Translations under genes and position numbers: made by a program | The notes under the pieces: model-generated | Seen by the model: the letters and a program-made list of their open reading frames with translations, nothing else | Told to the model about the DNA's origin: nothing | The model's database searches: none | Shown: in pieces, positions 25,089 through 33,738 of the stretch | Layout of the letters: every line of letters starts with the position of its first letter | Numbering within the stretch: the first letter of the stretch is position 1 | Origin: Streptacidiphilus fuscans | GTDB lineage: Bacteria > Actinomycetota > Actinomycetes > Streptomycetales > Streptomycetaceae | Assembly: GCF_015690355.1 (NCBI RefSeq) | Contig: NZ_JADPRT010000014.1 | Location: forward strand, 62,001 to 126,000 | Length of the DNA: 64,000 nucleotides | Direction: 5' to 3'

Positions 25089-27029
25089 ATGGGAATTCGA
25101 CCGGGACGCGGTCCCCTGACCGCTTCAGCCGCCGGTGCCGGCCTCCTCCTGGCACTGGTCGCGCCTACCACGGCCGCCCACGCCAGCACCGCCGCGCAAC
25201 TGCGCACCGACCAGGTCGGCTATCTGCCGACCGACACGAAGATCGCGTACCTGATGACAGGCGCCGCGGTCTCCGGCGAGACCTGGAAGGTGGTCGACGC
25301 CGCAGGCTCGACGGTGGCCAGTGGCACGGTGACCACCACCAGCCGCGGCTCGTGGAACTCGGCCTACCGGGACGTGTACCCGATCGACTTCTCCAAGGTG
25401 ACCGCGAGCGGCAGTTACCGCGTGGTCGTGAGCGGCGCGGTCGGCGTCACCTCCGACACCTTCCGGGTGGAGACCGCCGCCGCGCTCTACGGCTCTCTGG
25501 TGACCAACGGCGTGACGTTCTACCAGAACCAGCGCGACGGCAAGAACGTGATCCCGGGCGCCCTGGGCCGCACGCCCTCGCACCTGAACGACGCGAGCGC
25601 GACGGTCTACAAGACGCCGGCCTTCATCCCCAACAGCGACGGCGGCACCGGGGACCAGATCAGCGGCAACCTGGTGCCGATCGCGGGCGCGCCCAAGGTC
25701 GACGTCGAGGGCGGCTGGTTCGACGCGGGCGACTACCTCAAGTTCACCTTCACCGCCGCCTACGCCGACGACCTGCTCTACTCGTCCGCCCTCGCGCTCG
25801 GCCACTCCGCGCCCGCCTCGCTCACCGCCGAGGCCGCGTACGGCGGCTCGTGGCTGAACCAGATGTGGAACCCGAAGACGAAGACGCTCTACCTTCAGGT
25901 CGGCATCGGCGCCGGCAACGAGACGACGTACTACGGCGACCACGACCTGTGGCGGCTGCCGCAGGCGGACGACTCGGACACCGCCAAGACGGACTACTAC
26001 GCCGCCGCGCACCGCCCGGTCTTCGAGGCCGCGGCCCCCGGCGCGAAGATCGACCCGGACGTGGTCGGCCGCGTCGCCGCCGCGTTCGCCCTGGCCGCCC
26101 GGTCCGACGCCGCCGCCGGTGACACCTCGGGCGCCACGACCGAACTGGCCGACGCCACCTCGCTCTACGCGATGGCGAACACCAGCCCCTCGGGCACGCT
26201 GGAGTCCGCGCTGCCCTCGGCCTACTACCCCGAGTCGATCTGGCACGACGCCATGGAGCTGGCCGCGACGGAGATCGCCCGTGCCCAGCAGGCCCTCGGC
26301 GACCCGAGCTCCACCTCCCTGCCCTACCTCAAGCAGGCGGCCACCTGGGCGTCCGACTACATCGCCAAGGACTCGGGCAACGACACGCTCAACCTCTACG
26401 ACGTCAGCGCCCTCGCCCACGCCGACCTGGCCGCGGCGATCACCGCCGCCGGGAGCCCGTCCGGACTGGCCGTCAGCAAGGCGACGCTGATCGCCAACCT
26501 GAAGTCCCAGGTCGCCTCGGCCGCCAAGACCTCGGCGGCGGACATCTTCCGCGAGGGCGGCGACTACACCAACTTCGACGTCGACTCGCACACCTTCGGC
26601 TTCATCTCCACCGAGGCGCTCTACCAACACGCCAGCGGGGACACCGAGTTCGCCGCCTTCGCGGGCGAGCAGCGTGACTGGCTGCTCGGCGGCAACGCCT
26701 GGGGCACCAGCTTCGTGGTCGGCGAGGGCACCACGTTCCCCGACTGCATGGGCTCGCAGATACCCAACCTGCTTGGTTCCACCAACGGCCACAGCCCGAT
26801 CGACAGCGGGGCCGTCGTCAACGGCCCCAACGGAACGGCCAACTTCACCGGCGGGCTGGGATCGCTCCAGTCCGGCATGAAGTCCTGCGAGCGGGACAGC
26901 TTCACCGCCTTCACCGGCCACGGCGGCGAGTACGTGGACGACGTCCGCTCCTGGCAGTCCAGCGAGCCCGCGCTCGACATGACCGGCAGCGCGATCCTCG
27001 CCGGGGCACTCCAGGAGTCGCTCGGCTGA
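25089..27029 (+). CDS. Secreted glycoside hydrolase family 9 (endoglucanase-like)
   Basis: 646 residues. A signal peptide (ASAAGAGLLLALVAPTTAAHA) precedes an N-terminal Ig-like cellulase domain of about 90 residues that starts LRTDQVGYLPTDTKIAYL. The GH9 alpha-toroid follows. GGWFDAGDYLKFTFTAAYA (near residue 208) carries the paired catalytic aspartates, and SSEPALDMTGSAILAGAL near residue 626 carries the catalytic glutamate. It should cleave beta-1,4-glucan or a related polysaccharide outside the cell. No carbohydrate-binding module is fused, which is unusual for a cellulase. It stands alone behind a putative operator. Confidence 0.88.
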   Translation: MGIRPGRGPLTASAAGAGLLLALVAPTTAAHASTAAQLRTDQVGYLPTDTKIAYLMTGAAVSGETWKVVDAAGSTVASGTVTTTSRGSWNSAYRDVYPIDFSKVTASGSYRVVVSGAVGVTSDTFRVETAAALYGSLVTNGVTFYQNQRDGKNVIPGALGRTPSHLNDASATVYKTPAFIPNSDGGTGDQISGNLVPIAGAPKVDVEGGWFDAGDYLKFTFTAAYADDLLYSSALALGHSAPASLTAEAAYGGSWLNQMWNPKTKTLYLQVGIGAGNETTYYGDHDLWRLPQADDSDTAKTDYYAAAHRPVFEAAAPGAKIDPDVVGRVAAAFALAARSDAAAGDTSGATTELADATSLYAMANTSPSGTLESALPSAYYPESIWHDAMELAATEIARAQQALGDPSSTSLPYLKQAATWASDYIAKDSGNDTLNLYDVSALAHADLAAAITAAGSPSGLAVSKATLIANLKSQVASAAKTSAADIFREGGDYTNFDVDSHTFGFISTEALYQHASGDTEFAAFAGEQRDWLLGGNAWGTSFVVGEGTTFPDCMGSQIPNLLGSTNGHSPIDSGAVVNGPNGTANFTGGLGSLQSGMKSCERDSFTAFTGHGGEYVDDVRSWQSSEPALDMTGSAILAGALQESLG

Positions 27030-27095
27030 GCCGACCGGATTGAGCCAAGAGAGCGAGGGGACTTGACGGAGGCTCACCACGCCAGCAGAGTCTCT

Positions 27096-27126
27096 ATCGA
27101 TAACGGTTTTCATTTCTGTTATCGAT
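27096..27126. promoter_or_regulatory. Palindrome with Zur-box-like core before the SCO5389-family gene
   Basis: ATCGATAAC (27096-27104) and GTTATCGAT (27118-27126) are perfect inverted arms around GGTTTTCATTTCT. The stretch GATAACGGTTTTCATTTC resembles the TGAAAATGA/TTTTCATTTTCA Zur consensus at about two thirds of positions. It ends 36 bases before the start codon, in promoter position. It stands out as AT-rich in this GC-rich DNA. Zur as the binder is a guess; some dimeric regulator is likely. Confidence 0.6.
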
Positions 27127-27162
27127 CCGAGTCCCCTCCTCTCGCGAACGGAGAGCTCCCTC

Positions 27163-27552
27163 ATGTCGCTCGACGTCTCCCCCGAACTCCTCGCCCAGGC
27201 CGAGCACGGGCCCATCGACGAGGCCGATTTCGTCGCCACGGTCCGTGACTCGCTCCCCTACGCCTTCACGACCGTCGAGGCGCTCGCGGCCCGGCTCCCG
27301 CACAGCGACGAGCCGTTCGTCGACGACAACACCCCGCCCACGGACGCCGAACGCGGCCAACTGCTGCGGGCCCTGGCCAGCAACGCGATCCGGGGCAGCC
27401 TGGAGCGGCACTTCGGCGTCACGCTCGCCTTCATGAACTGCCACCGCGTCGCCGCCTTCCGGCCCGGCACCGAGGACGAGGCCGCCTACCAGGAGTTCAC
27501 CTCGCTGCGCTCCCAACTCCTCAACCAGACCCCGGAGCTGCGCAACTGCTGA
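27163..27552 (+). CDS. SCO5389-family protein of unknown function
   Basis: 129 residues beginning MSLDVSPELLAQAEHGPIDE, with RGQLLRALASNAIRGSLERH, FGVTLAFMNCHRVAAF and SLRSQLLNQTPELRNC at the end. This matches a small conserved actinomycete protein family of which S. coelicolor SCO5389 is a member; the match is from memory. It has no signal peptide or membrane segment. The Cys residues (NCH and the C-terminal NC) are characteristic of the family. Function is unknown. A long palindrome sits directly upstream, so it is probably under tight single-gene control. Confidence 0.8.
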   Translation: MSLDVSPELLAQAEHGPIDEADFVATVRDSLPYAFTTVEALAARLPHSDEPFVDDNTPPTDAERGQLLRALASNAIRGSLERHFGVTLAFMNCHRVAAFRPGTEDEAAYQEFTSLRSQLLNQTPELRNC

Positions 27553-27571
27553 TCCGGCCTGCGGGACTGCC

Positions 27572-27952
27572 GTGCGGCGGGACGGCGGGACTGCGGGAGG
27601 GTGGGACTACTTCACCGCCCCCGCGGCCAGGTCGGTGCGCCAGTGCGGCTGGAGCAGCAGGGACGCCACCGCCGGGGACCGGATCTCCTTCGTCTTCACC
27701 GGAACCACCGTCACCTTCCGTGCGGTGACCGACGCCGACGAGGGCATCGCCTCAGTCTCGCTGGACAGCGGCCCGGCGACGCCGGTGGACCTGTACTCCG
27801 CGACCCGCACGGGCGACGTCGCCGTCTGGTCGAGCGCCGCGCTCAGCCCACGGACCCACACCCTCACCATCACGGTCACCGATACGAAGGACGCGGCGTC
27901 CTCCGGCACGGCCGTGGCGCTCGACCGGTTCATCTACGCGCCCAGCAGATAG
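27572..27952 (+). pseudogene. Remnant of a secreted glycosyl hydrolase: carbohydrate-binding/Ig-like domain fragment
   Basis: A 126-codon open frame without a good ribosome-binding site. Its sequence (DRISFVFTGTTVTFRAVTD, VDLYSATRTGDVAVW and HTLTITVTDTKDAASSGT, then ALDRFIYAPS) looks like the beta-sandwich module at the C-terminus of secreted actinobacterial glycosyl hydrolases. No signal peptide or catalytic domain is present upstream. The first 20 or so residues are Gly/Arg-rich and not part of the fold. It looks like the tail of a deleted gene. A standalone small protein is a less likely alternative. Confidence 0.5.
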
Positions 27953-28174
27953 AGCCCGTCCAGCGCTGGTCGGCCGCCGCCGTCGGGCCCTGGGATGCAG
28001 CCCGGGGAACGACACGGCGACCCCGAACTCCCCTCCCCTGCATCCCCGTAGTACTTCCGGACTACGGCGCAAGTGCGCTCCGCAGCACGACGCCGACGAC
28101 GGGCCCTGGTTCCTAGCTTCATGAGCAACGCGTCCCGCTCCAGGGACCGAAGCAGGAACCAGGGGGACCCGGTC

Positions 28175-29179
28175 ATGGCACAGCACTTCTTCGGCCCACG
28201 AGCGCGCCGGGCGCTGGCCGGCGCGCTCCTCGCGGCAGCGGTCGTGGTGCCGCTCGCGGGCGCGGCGCAGGCGTCAGACGTCCCGGCGCCCGCGCCCAGC
28301 GGTAGGCCGACGCTCACCAACGGCGGCGTGGCCGCCCTGGACGCCCGGTACGCCGCGTCCCGCGCCGACATCCTGGCCGCCGCACGGTACGCCGACACGG
28401 CCGGCGACCCCACCCGCGCGACCGAACTGCGCGTCCTCGCCCAGCAGTCACGCGACTTCCTCTCCTTCGACGGACGCGACGGCGGGCGCACCGTCGAGGT
28501 GCTGGGCGACCTCGCGCACGCCCGGCGCATCGCCGTGCTGGTGCCGGGCTCCGACACCAACCTCGACACCTACGAGCGCTTCCACGCCGACGCTGCCGCG
28601 CTGGAACAGGCCGCGGGCGGCGACGCGACGCACACCGCCGTGGTCGCCTGGCTCGGCTACGCGACGCCCGAGACCGTCTCGCCCACCGTCCTCACCGACG
28701 ACCGCGCGGACCAGGCGGCCCCGCAACTGGTTGCCTTCGTGCGGCAGTTGCAGCAGCTCGAACCGGACGCCCGGACCACGCTGGCATGCCACTCGTACGG
28801 CTCCACCGTCTGCGCCCGTGCCGCGAGCGGGCTGCACGTCGCCGACCTGGTCCTCTACGGCAGCCCCGGCGTCGGCAGCGACGCCGCGACCGTGGCCGAC
28901 CTGCACACCACCGCCACGGTCTGGGCGGGGCGCAGCAGCGGTGACTGGATCGCCGACGTGCCGCACGTCCGCGTCCCGTTGGGCTTCACCACGCTCGGGC
29001 TCGGCACCGACCCGGTCTCCCCCGGCTTCGGCGCACGGATCTTCGCCGCCGGGAGCGGCACGCACAGCCAGTACCTCAAGCCCGGCTCGCAGGCGCTGCG
29101 CAGCATCGCCGCCATCGTCTCCGGTGCGGCGGACGCCACGGCGGACGACAGGGCGGACGCCACAGGGGGTGCGTCATGA
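28175..29179 (+). CDS. Secreted alpha/beta hydrolase (DUF1023-like)
   Basis: 334 residues. A signal peptide (RRALAGALLAAAVVVPLAGA, cleaved after AAQA) leads to a domain with HARRIAVLVPGSDTNLDTYE and the nucleophile elbow TLACHSYGSTVCARAA. DLVLYGSPGVGSDAATVADL also fits the actinobacterial DUF1023 alpha/beta hydrolase family. The catalytic Ser is in CHSYGS; a C-terminal His is in GTHSQYLKPGS. The substrate is unknown. ATG 28175 starts the signal peptide properly; a start at 28121 would add a charged extension. The stop overlaps the next gene's ATG (ATGA), so the four genes to 32482 are probably one operon. Confidence 0.82.
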   Translation: MAQHFFGPRARRALAGALLAAAVVVPLAGAAQASDVPAPAPSGRPTLTNGGVAALDARYAASRADILAAARYADTAGDPTRATELRVLAQQSRDFLSFDGRDGGRTVEVLGDLAHARRIAVLVPGSDTNLDTYERFHADAAALEQAAGGDATHTAVVAWLGYATPETVSPTVLTDDRADQAAPQLVAFVRQLQQLEPDARTTLACHSYGSTVCARAASGLHVADLVLYGSPGVGSDAATVADLHTTATVWAGRSSGDWIADVPHVRVPLGFTTLGLGTDPVSPGFGARIFAAGSGTHSQYLKPGSQALRSIAAIVSGAADATADDRADATGGAS

Positions 29180-30393
29180 CCAGCCCGATCTCTGCCTACC
29201 GCTCGCTCGCCGCGCGGATCGACGCGGCCACGCCGCCGCAGCGCGACCGGGCGATCGACGCGTTGCGCGCCTTCGCCATCCTCGGGGTGGTGCTCGGCCA
29301 CTGGCTGGTCACCGCGCTGGTCCTCGACTCCGGCAAGCTCAAGGACAGCAGCCCGCTCCAGCACCTGCCGCAACTCGACTGGGTCTCCTGGCTGTTCCAG
29401 ACCCTCGCGGTCTTCTTCCTGGTCGGCGGCCATGTCGCGGCGCGCAGTTACGCCGCAGCGCAGGCGCGCGGCACCGGTTACGGCACCTGGCTGGCCGCAC
29501 GGTTCGCCCGGCTGACCCGGCCGGTGGCGGCGGTGCTGGTGGTCTGGGCCGTGGTCGCGGGCGCGCTGCTGCTCAGCGGCGTCAGCACCGCGACCGTGGT
29601 GATGCTGGTCAAGCTGGTCCTCTCGCCACTCTGGTTCCTGCTCGTCTTCGCCGCACTGACGGCGGCCACCCCGCTGGTGCGCAAGCTGCACCCGCTCTGG
29701 CCTCTGGCCGTGGTCCTCTACGTCGACGTCGCGCGGTTCGGGTTCCACCAGCCGGGCTGGCTGGGCTGGATCAACCTGCCCGCCGGATGGCTGGTCCCGT
29801 ACTGCCTGGGCGCGGCTTGGGCCAGGGAGGGCATGTCGAGCAGACGGACCGGCTGGGTGCTGCTGCTCGGCGGCGCGGTTGCCACGGTGCTGCTGGTCCG
29901 TTACGCCGGTTACCCCGCCTCGATGGTGGGCGTGCCGGGCCAGGGGATCTCCAACCTCAACCCGCCGACGCTGGCCTCGGTCACCTTCGGCCTGGCCCAG
30001 TGCGGCGCGGCGCTGCTGCTGCTCGGCCCGCTGCGCCGGTGGCTGGCCCGGCCGGGCGCGTGGGCACTGGTGGCGCTGGTCAACCTCTCGGCGATGACGA
30101 TCTTCCTGTGGCACCAGACGGCGATGATCGCGACCACCGCGCTCGGCCTGCTCATCGCCGGCGGCCCGGTCGTGGGTCTGCACACTCCGCCTGACACCAC
30201 CGCGTGGGTGCTGGCCCGGCTGCTCTGGCTGCCCGCCTTCGCGACCGTGCTGGCCGGATGCTGGGCCGCCTTCCGGCACTACGAGCAACCGCGCAGGCCG
30301 CGCAGTGCCCGCAGGCGCAGCCACGTCGTCCGGTTCTCGCACGGTGCGAAGTCCGACGCCCGTTCGACCGATGGCCATAAGGTGGCGACGTGA
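29176..30393 (+). CDS. Membrane acyltransferase (acyltransferase-3 family)
   Basis: 405 residues with about ten hydrophobic helices. The N-terminal motif RAIDALRAFAILGVVLGHWL contains the catalytic histidine of OafA-like acyltransferases, which transfer acetyl or other acyl groups onto surface polymers or small molecules. Later, LFQTLAVFFLVGGHVAARSY and FLWHQTAMIATTA are typical. The acceptor is unknown. It overlaps the hydrolase gene (ATGA) and the kinase gene (GTGA), giving a coupled set hydrolase-acyltransferase-kinase-regulator. This suggests envelope modification under two-component control. Confidence 0.85.
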   Translation: MTSPISAYRSLAARIDAATPPQRDRAIDALRAFAILGVVLGHWLVTALVLDSGKLKDSSPLQHLPQLDWVSWLFQTLAVFFLVGGHVAARSYAAAQARGTGYGTWLAARFARLTRPVAAVLVVWAVVAGALLLSGVSTATVVMLVKLVLSPLWFLLVFAALTAATPLVRKLHPLWPLAVVLYVDVARFGFHQPGWLGWINLPAGWLVPYCLGAAWAREGMSSRRTGWVLLLGGAVATVLLVRYAGYPASMVGVPGQGISNLNPPTLASVTFGLAQCGAALLLLGPLRRWLARPGAWALVALVNLSAMTIFLWHQTAMIATTALGLLIAGGPVVGLHTPPDTTAWVLARLLWLPAFATVLAGCWAAFRHYEQPRRPRSARRRSHVVRFSHGAKSDARSTDGHKVAT

Positions 30394-31817
30394 CCGGGCA
30401 CCAGGGGGGTGGCGTGAGCGGGTCGAACGGATCGGACGCGCCGGACGTGCCGGGCAGGTCGGACAGCTCGGACGAGACGGCCTGGCCGGAGCGGGCAGAG
30501 CAACTGCGAGGGCTGGCCCGGCTGCTCGGCCGGAACGTGCGGCAGGACCTGCTGCGGCCGGTGCTCAACCGCTCGGCACCGATGCCGGAGGCACAGGAGC
30601 TGCCGTGGCGGGTGCGGAAGCCGGTCGTCACGCTGCTCGTCCTGCTCGGCGCCATCGCCTTCGGGATCGACACCAACCAGTACGCGTTCGCCTTCCAGCT
30701 CGGGGTGCCCGTCGGCATCATGCTGGCCGGCGCCCAGTCGGCGGCGCTGGTCTGGGCGTTGTGGGAGCCGATACCGGCCTGGTGGCTGTCGACGGTCACC
30801 ATGCTGGCCGGCGCATGGATCGCGACCGCCCTCCACGGCGACGTGAATCCGACCCGCACCAACCTCGGAGCGCCCGGCTGGACCGCCATCACCATCCTGG
30901 TCCAGTCCGGCATCCTGCTGATCCTGGCGCTGCGGCTGCGGCCGCGCGTCGCCATGGAGGCGCTCGGGCTCTCGCTCTTCGCGGGGCTGTTGGCCGAGCT
31001 CTACCGCTCGCCCGACCAGGGCTCGTCGGTCGGCGCGGCGGTGGTCCTCTTCTCCGTGGCCGTGCTGATCGGCTCCTCACTGCGCGGACTGCGCGCCGCC
31101 CGCACCGAGTTGGTGGCGCAGGAGGAGCTGACCGCCGAGGAGCGCGCCCGGCGCACCGTGCTGGAGGAGCGCAGCCGGATCGCCCGCGAGCTGCACGACG
31201 TGGTCGCCCACCACATGTCGGTGATCTCCATCCAGGCGCAGGTCGCCCCGCACCTGGTCGAGGACCCGTCGCAGGAGCTGCGCGAGACCCTCGACGGCAT
31301 CCGGCAGAACGCCGTCGAGGCGCTGGCCGAACTGCGCCGCGTGCTGGGTGTGCTGCGCGCCGAGAGCCCGCTCGGCGGCGGCGTGGACGAGGCCCCGCAG
31401 CCCACCCTGGCCCGGCTGCCCGAGCTGCTGAACAACGTGCGCGGCGCCGGACTGACCGTCGAGGTCGCGGTGACCGGCGAGGAGCGTCCGCTCGCACCGG
31501 GCGTGGAGCTCTCCGCGTACCGGATCGTCCAGGAGGCGGTGAGCAACGCGATGCGCCACGCGCCGGACGCGGCGGTCGCGATCACCCTCGACTACCGGCC
31601 CGCGGCACTCGGCGTCGCCGTCGTCAACGAGCCGCCGCGGAGCCCCGCACCGCCCTCGCCCGGCGCGGGACACGGGCTGCTCGGGATGCGCGAACGCGCG
31701 GCGATGCTCGGCGGCGAGCTCACCGCCGGGCCCACCCCGCAGGGCGGCTACCGGGTCGCCGCGCTGCTCCCCGTGGCCGCCGCACCCGTCCAACCGTCCC
31801 TGGAGGACCGCACATGA
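30390..31817 (+). CDS. Sensor histidine kinase (NarL/DesK-type)
   Basis: 475 residues. Several transmembrane helices (about residues 70-240) lead to a HisKA_3 phosphoacceptor motif RIARELHDVVAHHMSVI, with the His near residue 270. A C-terminal HATPase follows (AYRIVQEAVSNAMRHA, then AGHGLLGMRERAAMLGG). It pairs with the LuxR-type regulator whose ATG overlaps its stop (ATGA). The signal is unknown; the sensor is membrane-embedded. GTG at 30390 overlaps the acyltransferase stop. Confidence 0.9.
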   Translation: MTGHQGGGVSGSNGSDAPDVPGRSDSSDETAWPERAEQLRGLARLLGRNVRQDLLRPVLNRSAPMPEAQELPWRVRKPVVTLLVLLGAIAFGIDTNQYAFAFQLGVPVGIMLAGAQSAALVWALWEPIPAWWLSTVTMLAGAWIATALHGDVNPTRTNLGAPGWTAITILVQSGILLILALRLRPRVAMEALGLSLFAGLLAELYRSPDQGSSVGAAVVLFSVAVLIGSSLRGLRAARTELVAQEELTAEERARRTVLEERSRIARELHDVVAHHMSVISIQAQVAPHLVEDPSQELRETLDGIRQNAVEALAELRRVLGVLRAESPLGGGVDEAPQPTLARLPELLNNVRGAGLTVEVAVTGEERPLAPGVELSAYRIVQEAVSNAMRHAPDAAVAITLDYRPAALGVAVVNEPPRSPAPPSPGAGHGLLGMRERAAMLGGELTAGPTPQGGYRVAALLPVAAAPVQPSLEDRT

Positions 31818-32482
31818 CGATCCGCGTGATGATCGCCGACGACCAGATGATGGTCCGGCAGGGATTCAGTGTGCTGCTCAACCTGGAGCCGGACATCGAG
31901 GTCGTCGGCCAGGCCGTGGACGGCAACGACGCGGTCGCCAAGGTGGCCGAGCTCAGGCCGGACGTGGTGCTGATGGACATCCGGATGCCCGGCCTCGGCG
32001 GGATCGAGGCGACCCGGCGCATCGTCGGGCCCCCGTCCGAGAGCTCGGTCAAGGTGCTGATCCTGACCACCTTCGACCTGGACGAGTACGTCTACGAGGC
32101 GCTGCGCGCGGGCGCGTCCGGCTTCCTGCTCAAGGAGGCCTCGGCGAGCGAACTCGCCCAGGCGGTACGGGTGGTGGCCGCGGGTGACGCGCTGCTGGCG
32201 CCGAACATCACCAAGCGGCTGATATCCGAGTTCACCCGGATGCCCGGCGCCCCGCGCCAGCCGACCGGCGAACGGATCGGCGAGCTGACGGAGCGCGAGA
32301 CCGAGGTGTTGTCGCTGATCGCGCAGGGCCTGTCCAACGCGGAGATCGCCGCCAACCTGGTCGTCGCCGAGCAGACGGTGAAGACCCATGTCAGCCGGAT
32401 CCTGGTCAAGCTCGGCCTGCGCGACCGCACCCAGGCCGCGGTCTTCGCCTACGAGTCCGGTCTGGTCCGGCCCGGACATTGA
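31814..32482 (+). CDS. Response regulator, LuxR/NarL type
   Basis: 222 residues. The receiver domain starts IRVMIADDQMMVRQGFSVLL, with the phosphoacceptor Asp in DVVLMDIRMPGLGG (near residue 55). The C-terminal LuxR HTH is LTERETEVLSLIAQGLSNAE and VAEQTVKTHVSRILVKLGL. It is the last of four coupled genes and is paired with the kinase just upstream. Its targets are not visible; the operon itself is an obvious candidate. Confidence 0.93.
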   Translation: MTIRVMIADDQMMVRQGFSVLLNLEPDIEVVGQAVDGNDAVAKVAELRPDVVLMDIRMPGLGGIEATRRIVGPPSESSVKVLILTTFDLDEYVYEALRAGASGFLLKEASASELAQAVRVVAAGDALLAPNITKRLISEFTRMPGAPRQPTGERIGELTERETEVLSLIAQGLSNAEIAANLVVAEQTVKTHVSRILVKLGLRDRTQAAVFAYESGLVRPGH

Positions 32483-32601
32483 ACATGGGAACACTGAACG
32501 CCCGCCTGGCAGCACCCCACAGGCTCCGCCAGACGCGGTAAACGCGCTGACCGTGGGCGCGGCGGGGCCGCTCGGGCGAAGGTCTGGCCGATGATGGCCG
32601 G

Positions 32602-33237
32602 GTGCGACTTGATCATGTGTCCTATGCAGTGGCCCGCGACGGCTTCGTGTCGACCGTCCAGCGACTCGGCTCGGCCCTCGGCGCGGGCTTCGTCGACGGG
32701 GGTGTGCATCCGCGCTTCGGCACCCGGAACTTCGTGCTCCCCCTCGCCTCCGGCACCTACGTCGAGGTGGTGACCACGCTCGACCACCCGGCCGCCGACC
32801 GCGCGCCGTTCGGACGCGCGGTGGCCCAGCGCGCGGAGGAGGGCGGCGGCTGGCTCGGCTGGGTCGTCTCGGTCGACGACATCGCCCCGGTCGAGGCCCG
32901 GCTGGGCCGCCAGGCGGCCGAGGGGCACCGGGTCCGGCCGGACGGCTTCGACCTGCGCTGGAAGCAGATCGGCCTGCTGGAGCTGCTGGAGGACCCGCAA
33001 CTCCCCTACTTCCTCCAGTGGTTGGTGGACCCGGCGGAGCGTCCCTCGGCGGACCCGCGGACCGCGTCGACCATCAAGGGCCTCTCCATCGCCGGAGACG
33101 CCGCGGCGATCTCGGAGTTCCTCGGTGAGCCCGCCGACCATCCGCTCGACCAGATCGACGTCACCTGGGTCGAGGACGAGGAGCCGGGCCTGGTCGCCGT
33201 CGAATTCGACACGCCACGCGGGCCGGTCACCATCTGA
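32602..33237 (+). CDS. VOC-family (glyoxalase-like) protein
   Basis: 211 residues starting MRLDHVSYAVARDGFVSTVQ, the N-terminal pattern of the glyoxalase-like VOC family; later FGTRNFVLPLASGTYVEVVT is typical. Two beta-alpha-beta-beta-beta units fit the length. Metal ligands are uncertain: His5 is one possible ligand and Glu in YVEVV another. The substrate is unknown. The GTG start at 32602 is the only good one. The gene stands alone between two longer gaps. Confidence 0.8.
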   Translation: MRLDHVSYAVARDGFVSTVQRLGSALGAGFVDGGVHPRFGTRNFVLPLASGTYVEVVTTLDHPAADRAPFGRAVAQRAEEGGGWLGWVVSVDDIAPVEARLGRQAAEGHRVRPDGFDLRWKQIGLLELLEDPQLPYFLQWLVDPAERPSADPRTASTIKGLSIAGDAAAISEFLGEPADHPLDQIDVTWVEDEEPGLVAVEFDTPRGPVTI

Positions 33238-33386
33238 GGCGGCGGCGCGTGAGTGTCACCCGGCGTGCTGTCCGGAACGGTCACCCTCCGGTGGCGTGTC
33301 GTGCTCACCGCAGCCTGGGCGAGAAGCGGTAACTTGAACCGGTTTCTCACCCTTCTTCCATGAGCACGAGGATTTGAGGAGACGTC

Positions 33387-33653
33387 ATGAACCGGCGGAT
33401 CGCCACACTTCTGGTAGGCGGGATGCTGTCCCTCGCGGGCCTGGCGGCAGCGCCGACCACCGCGCTGGCCGACTCGGGCGCGTACCCGCAGGCGCAGCAG
33501 GGGGACCAGACGGAGCAGACGCAGAAGTACGTGTGCAACGTCAACGACTCGGACGCCACCACGGTCGTCCAGACGAACGACATCGCCGCGGCCTCCGACA
33601 CGCTGCCCGCCCTCCTGCCCATGCAGCTGAGCAACTGCCGCCCGGCCTCCTGA
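33387..33653 (+). CDS. Small secreted protein, unknown function
   Basis: 88 residues. A clear signal peptide (MNRRIATLLVGGMLSLAGLA, cleaved about ALA) leaves a mature peptide of about 60 residues rich in Gln and Asp/Asn: SGAYPQAQQGDQTEQTQKY, followed by two Cys (VCNVND and SNC near the C-terminus) that could form a disulphide. I do not recognise a family. A purine-rich GAGGAGA site precedes the ATG. It may act in the cell envelope; it is 86 bases upstream of the glycosyltransferase gene. Confidence 0.65.
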   Translation: MNRRIATLLVGGMLSLAGLAAAPTTALADSGAYPQAQQGDQTEQTQKYVCNVNDSDATTVVQTNDIAAASDTLPALLPMQLSNCRPAS

Positions 33654-33738
33654 CGGACCGACTGACCGGCGCGCCGTCAACCGCCCCGTCGGCCGCGCCG
33701 TCTGCCGCAGCGCGCGCCGACGCGGGATAGTGGGCGTC

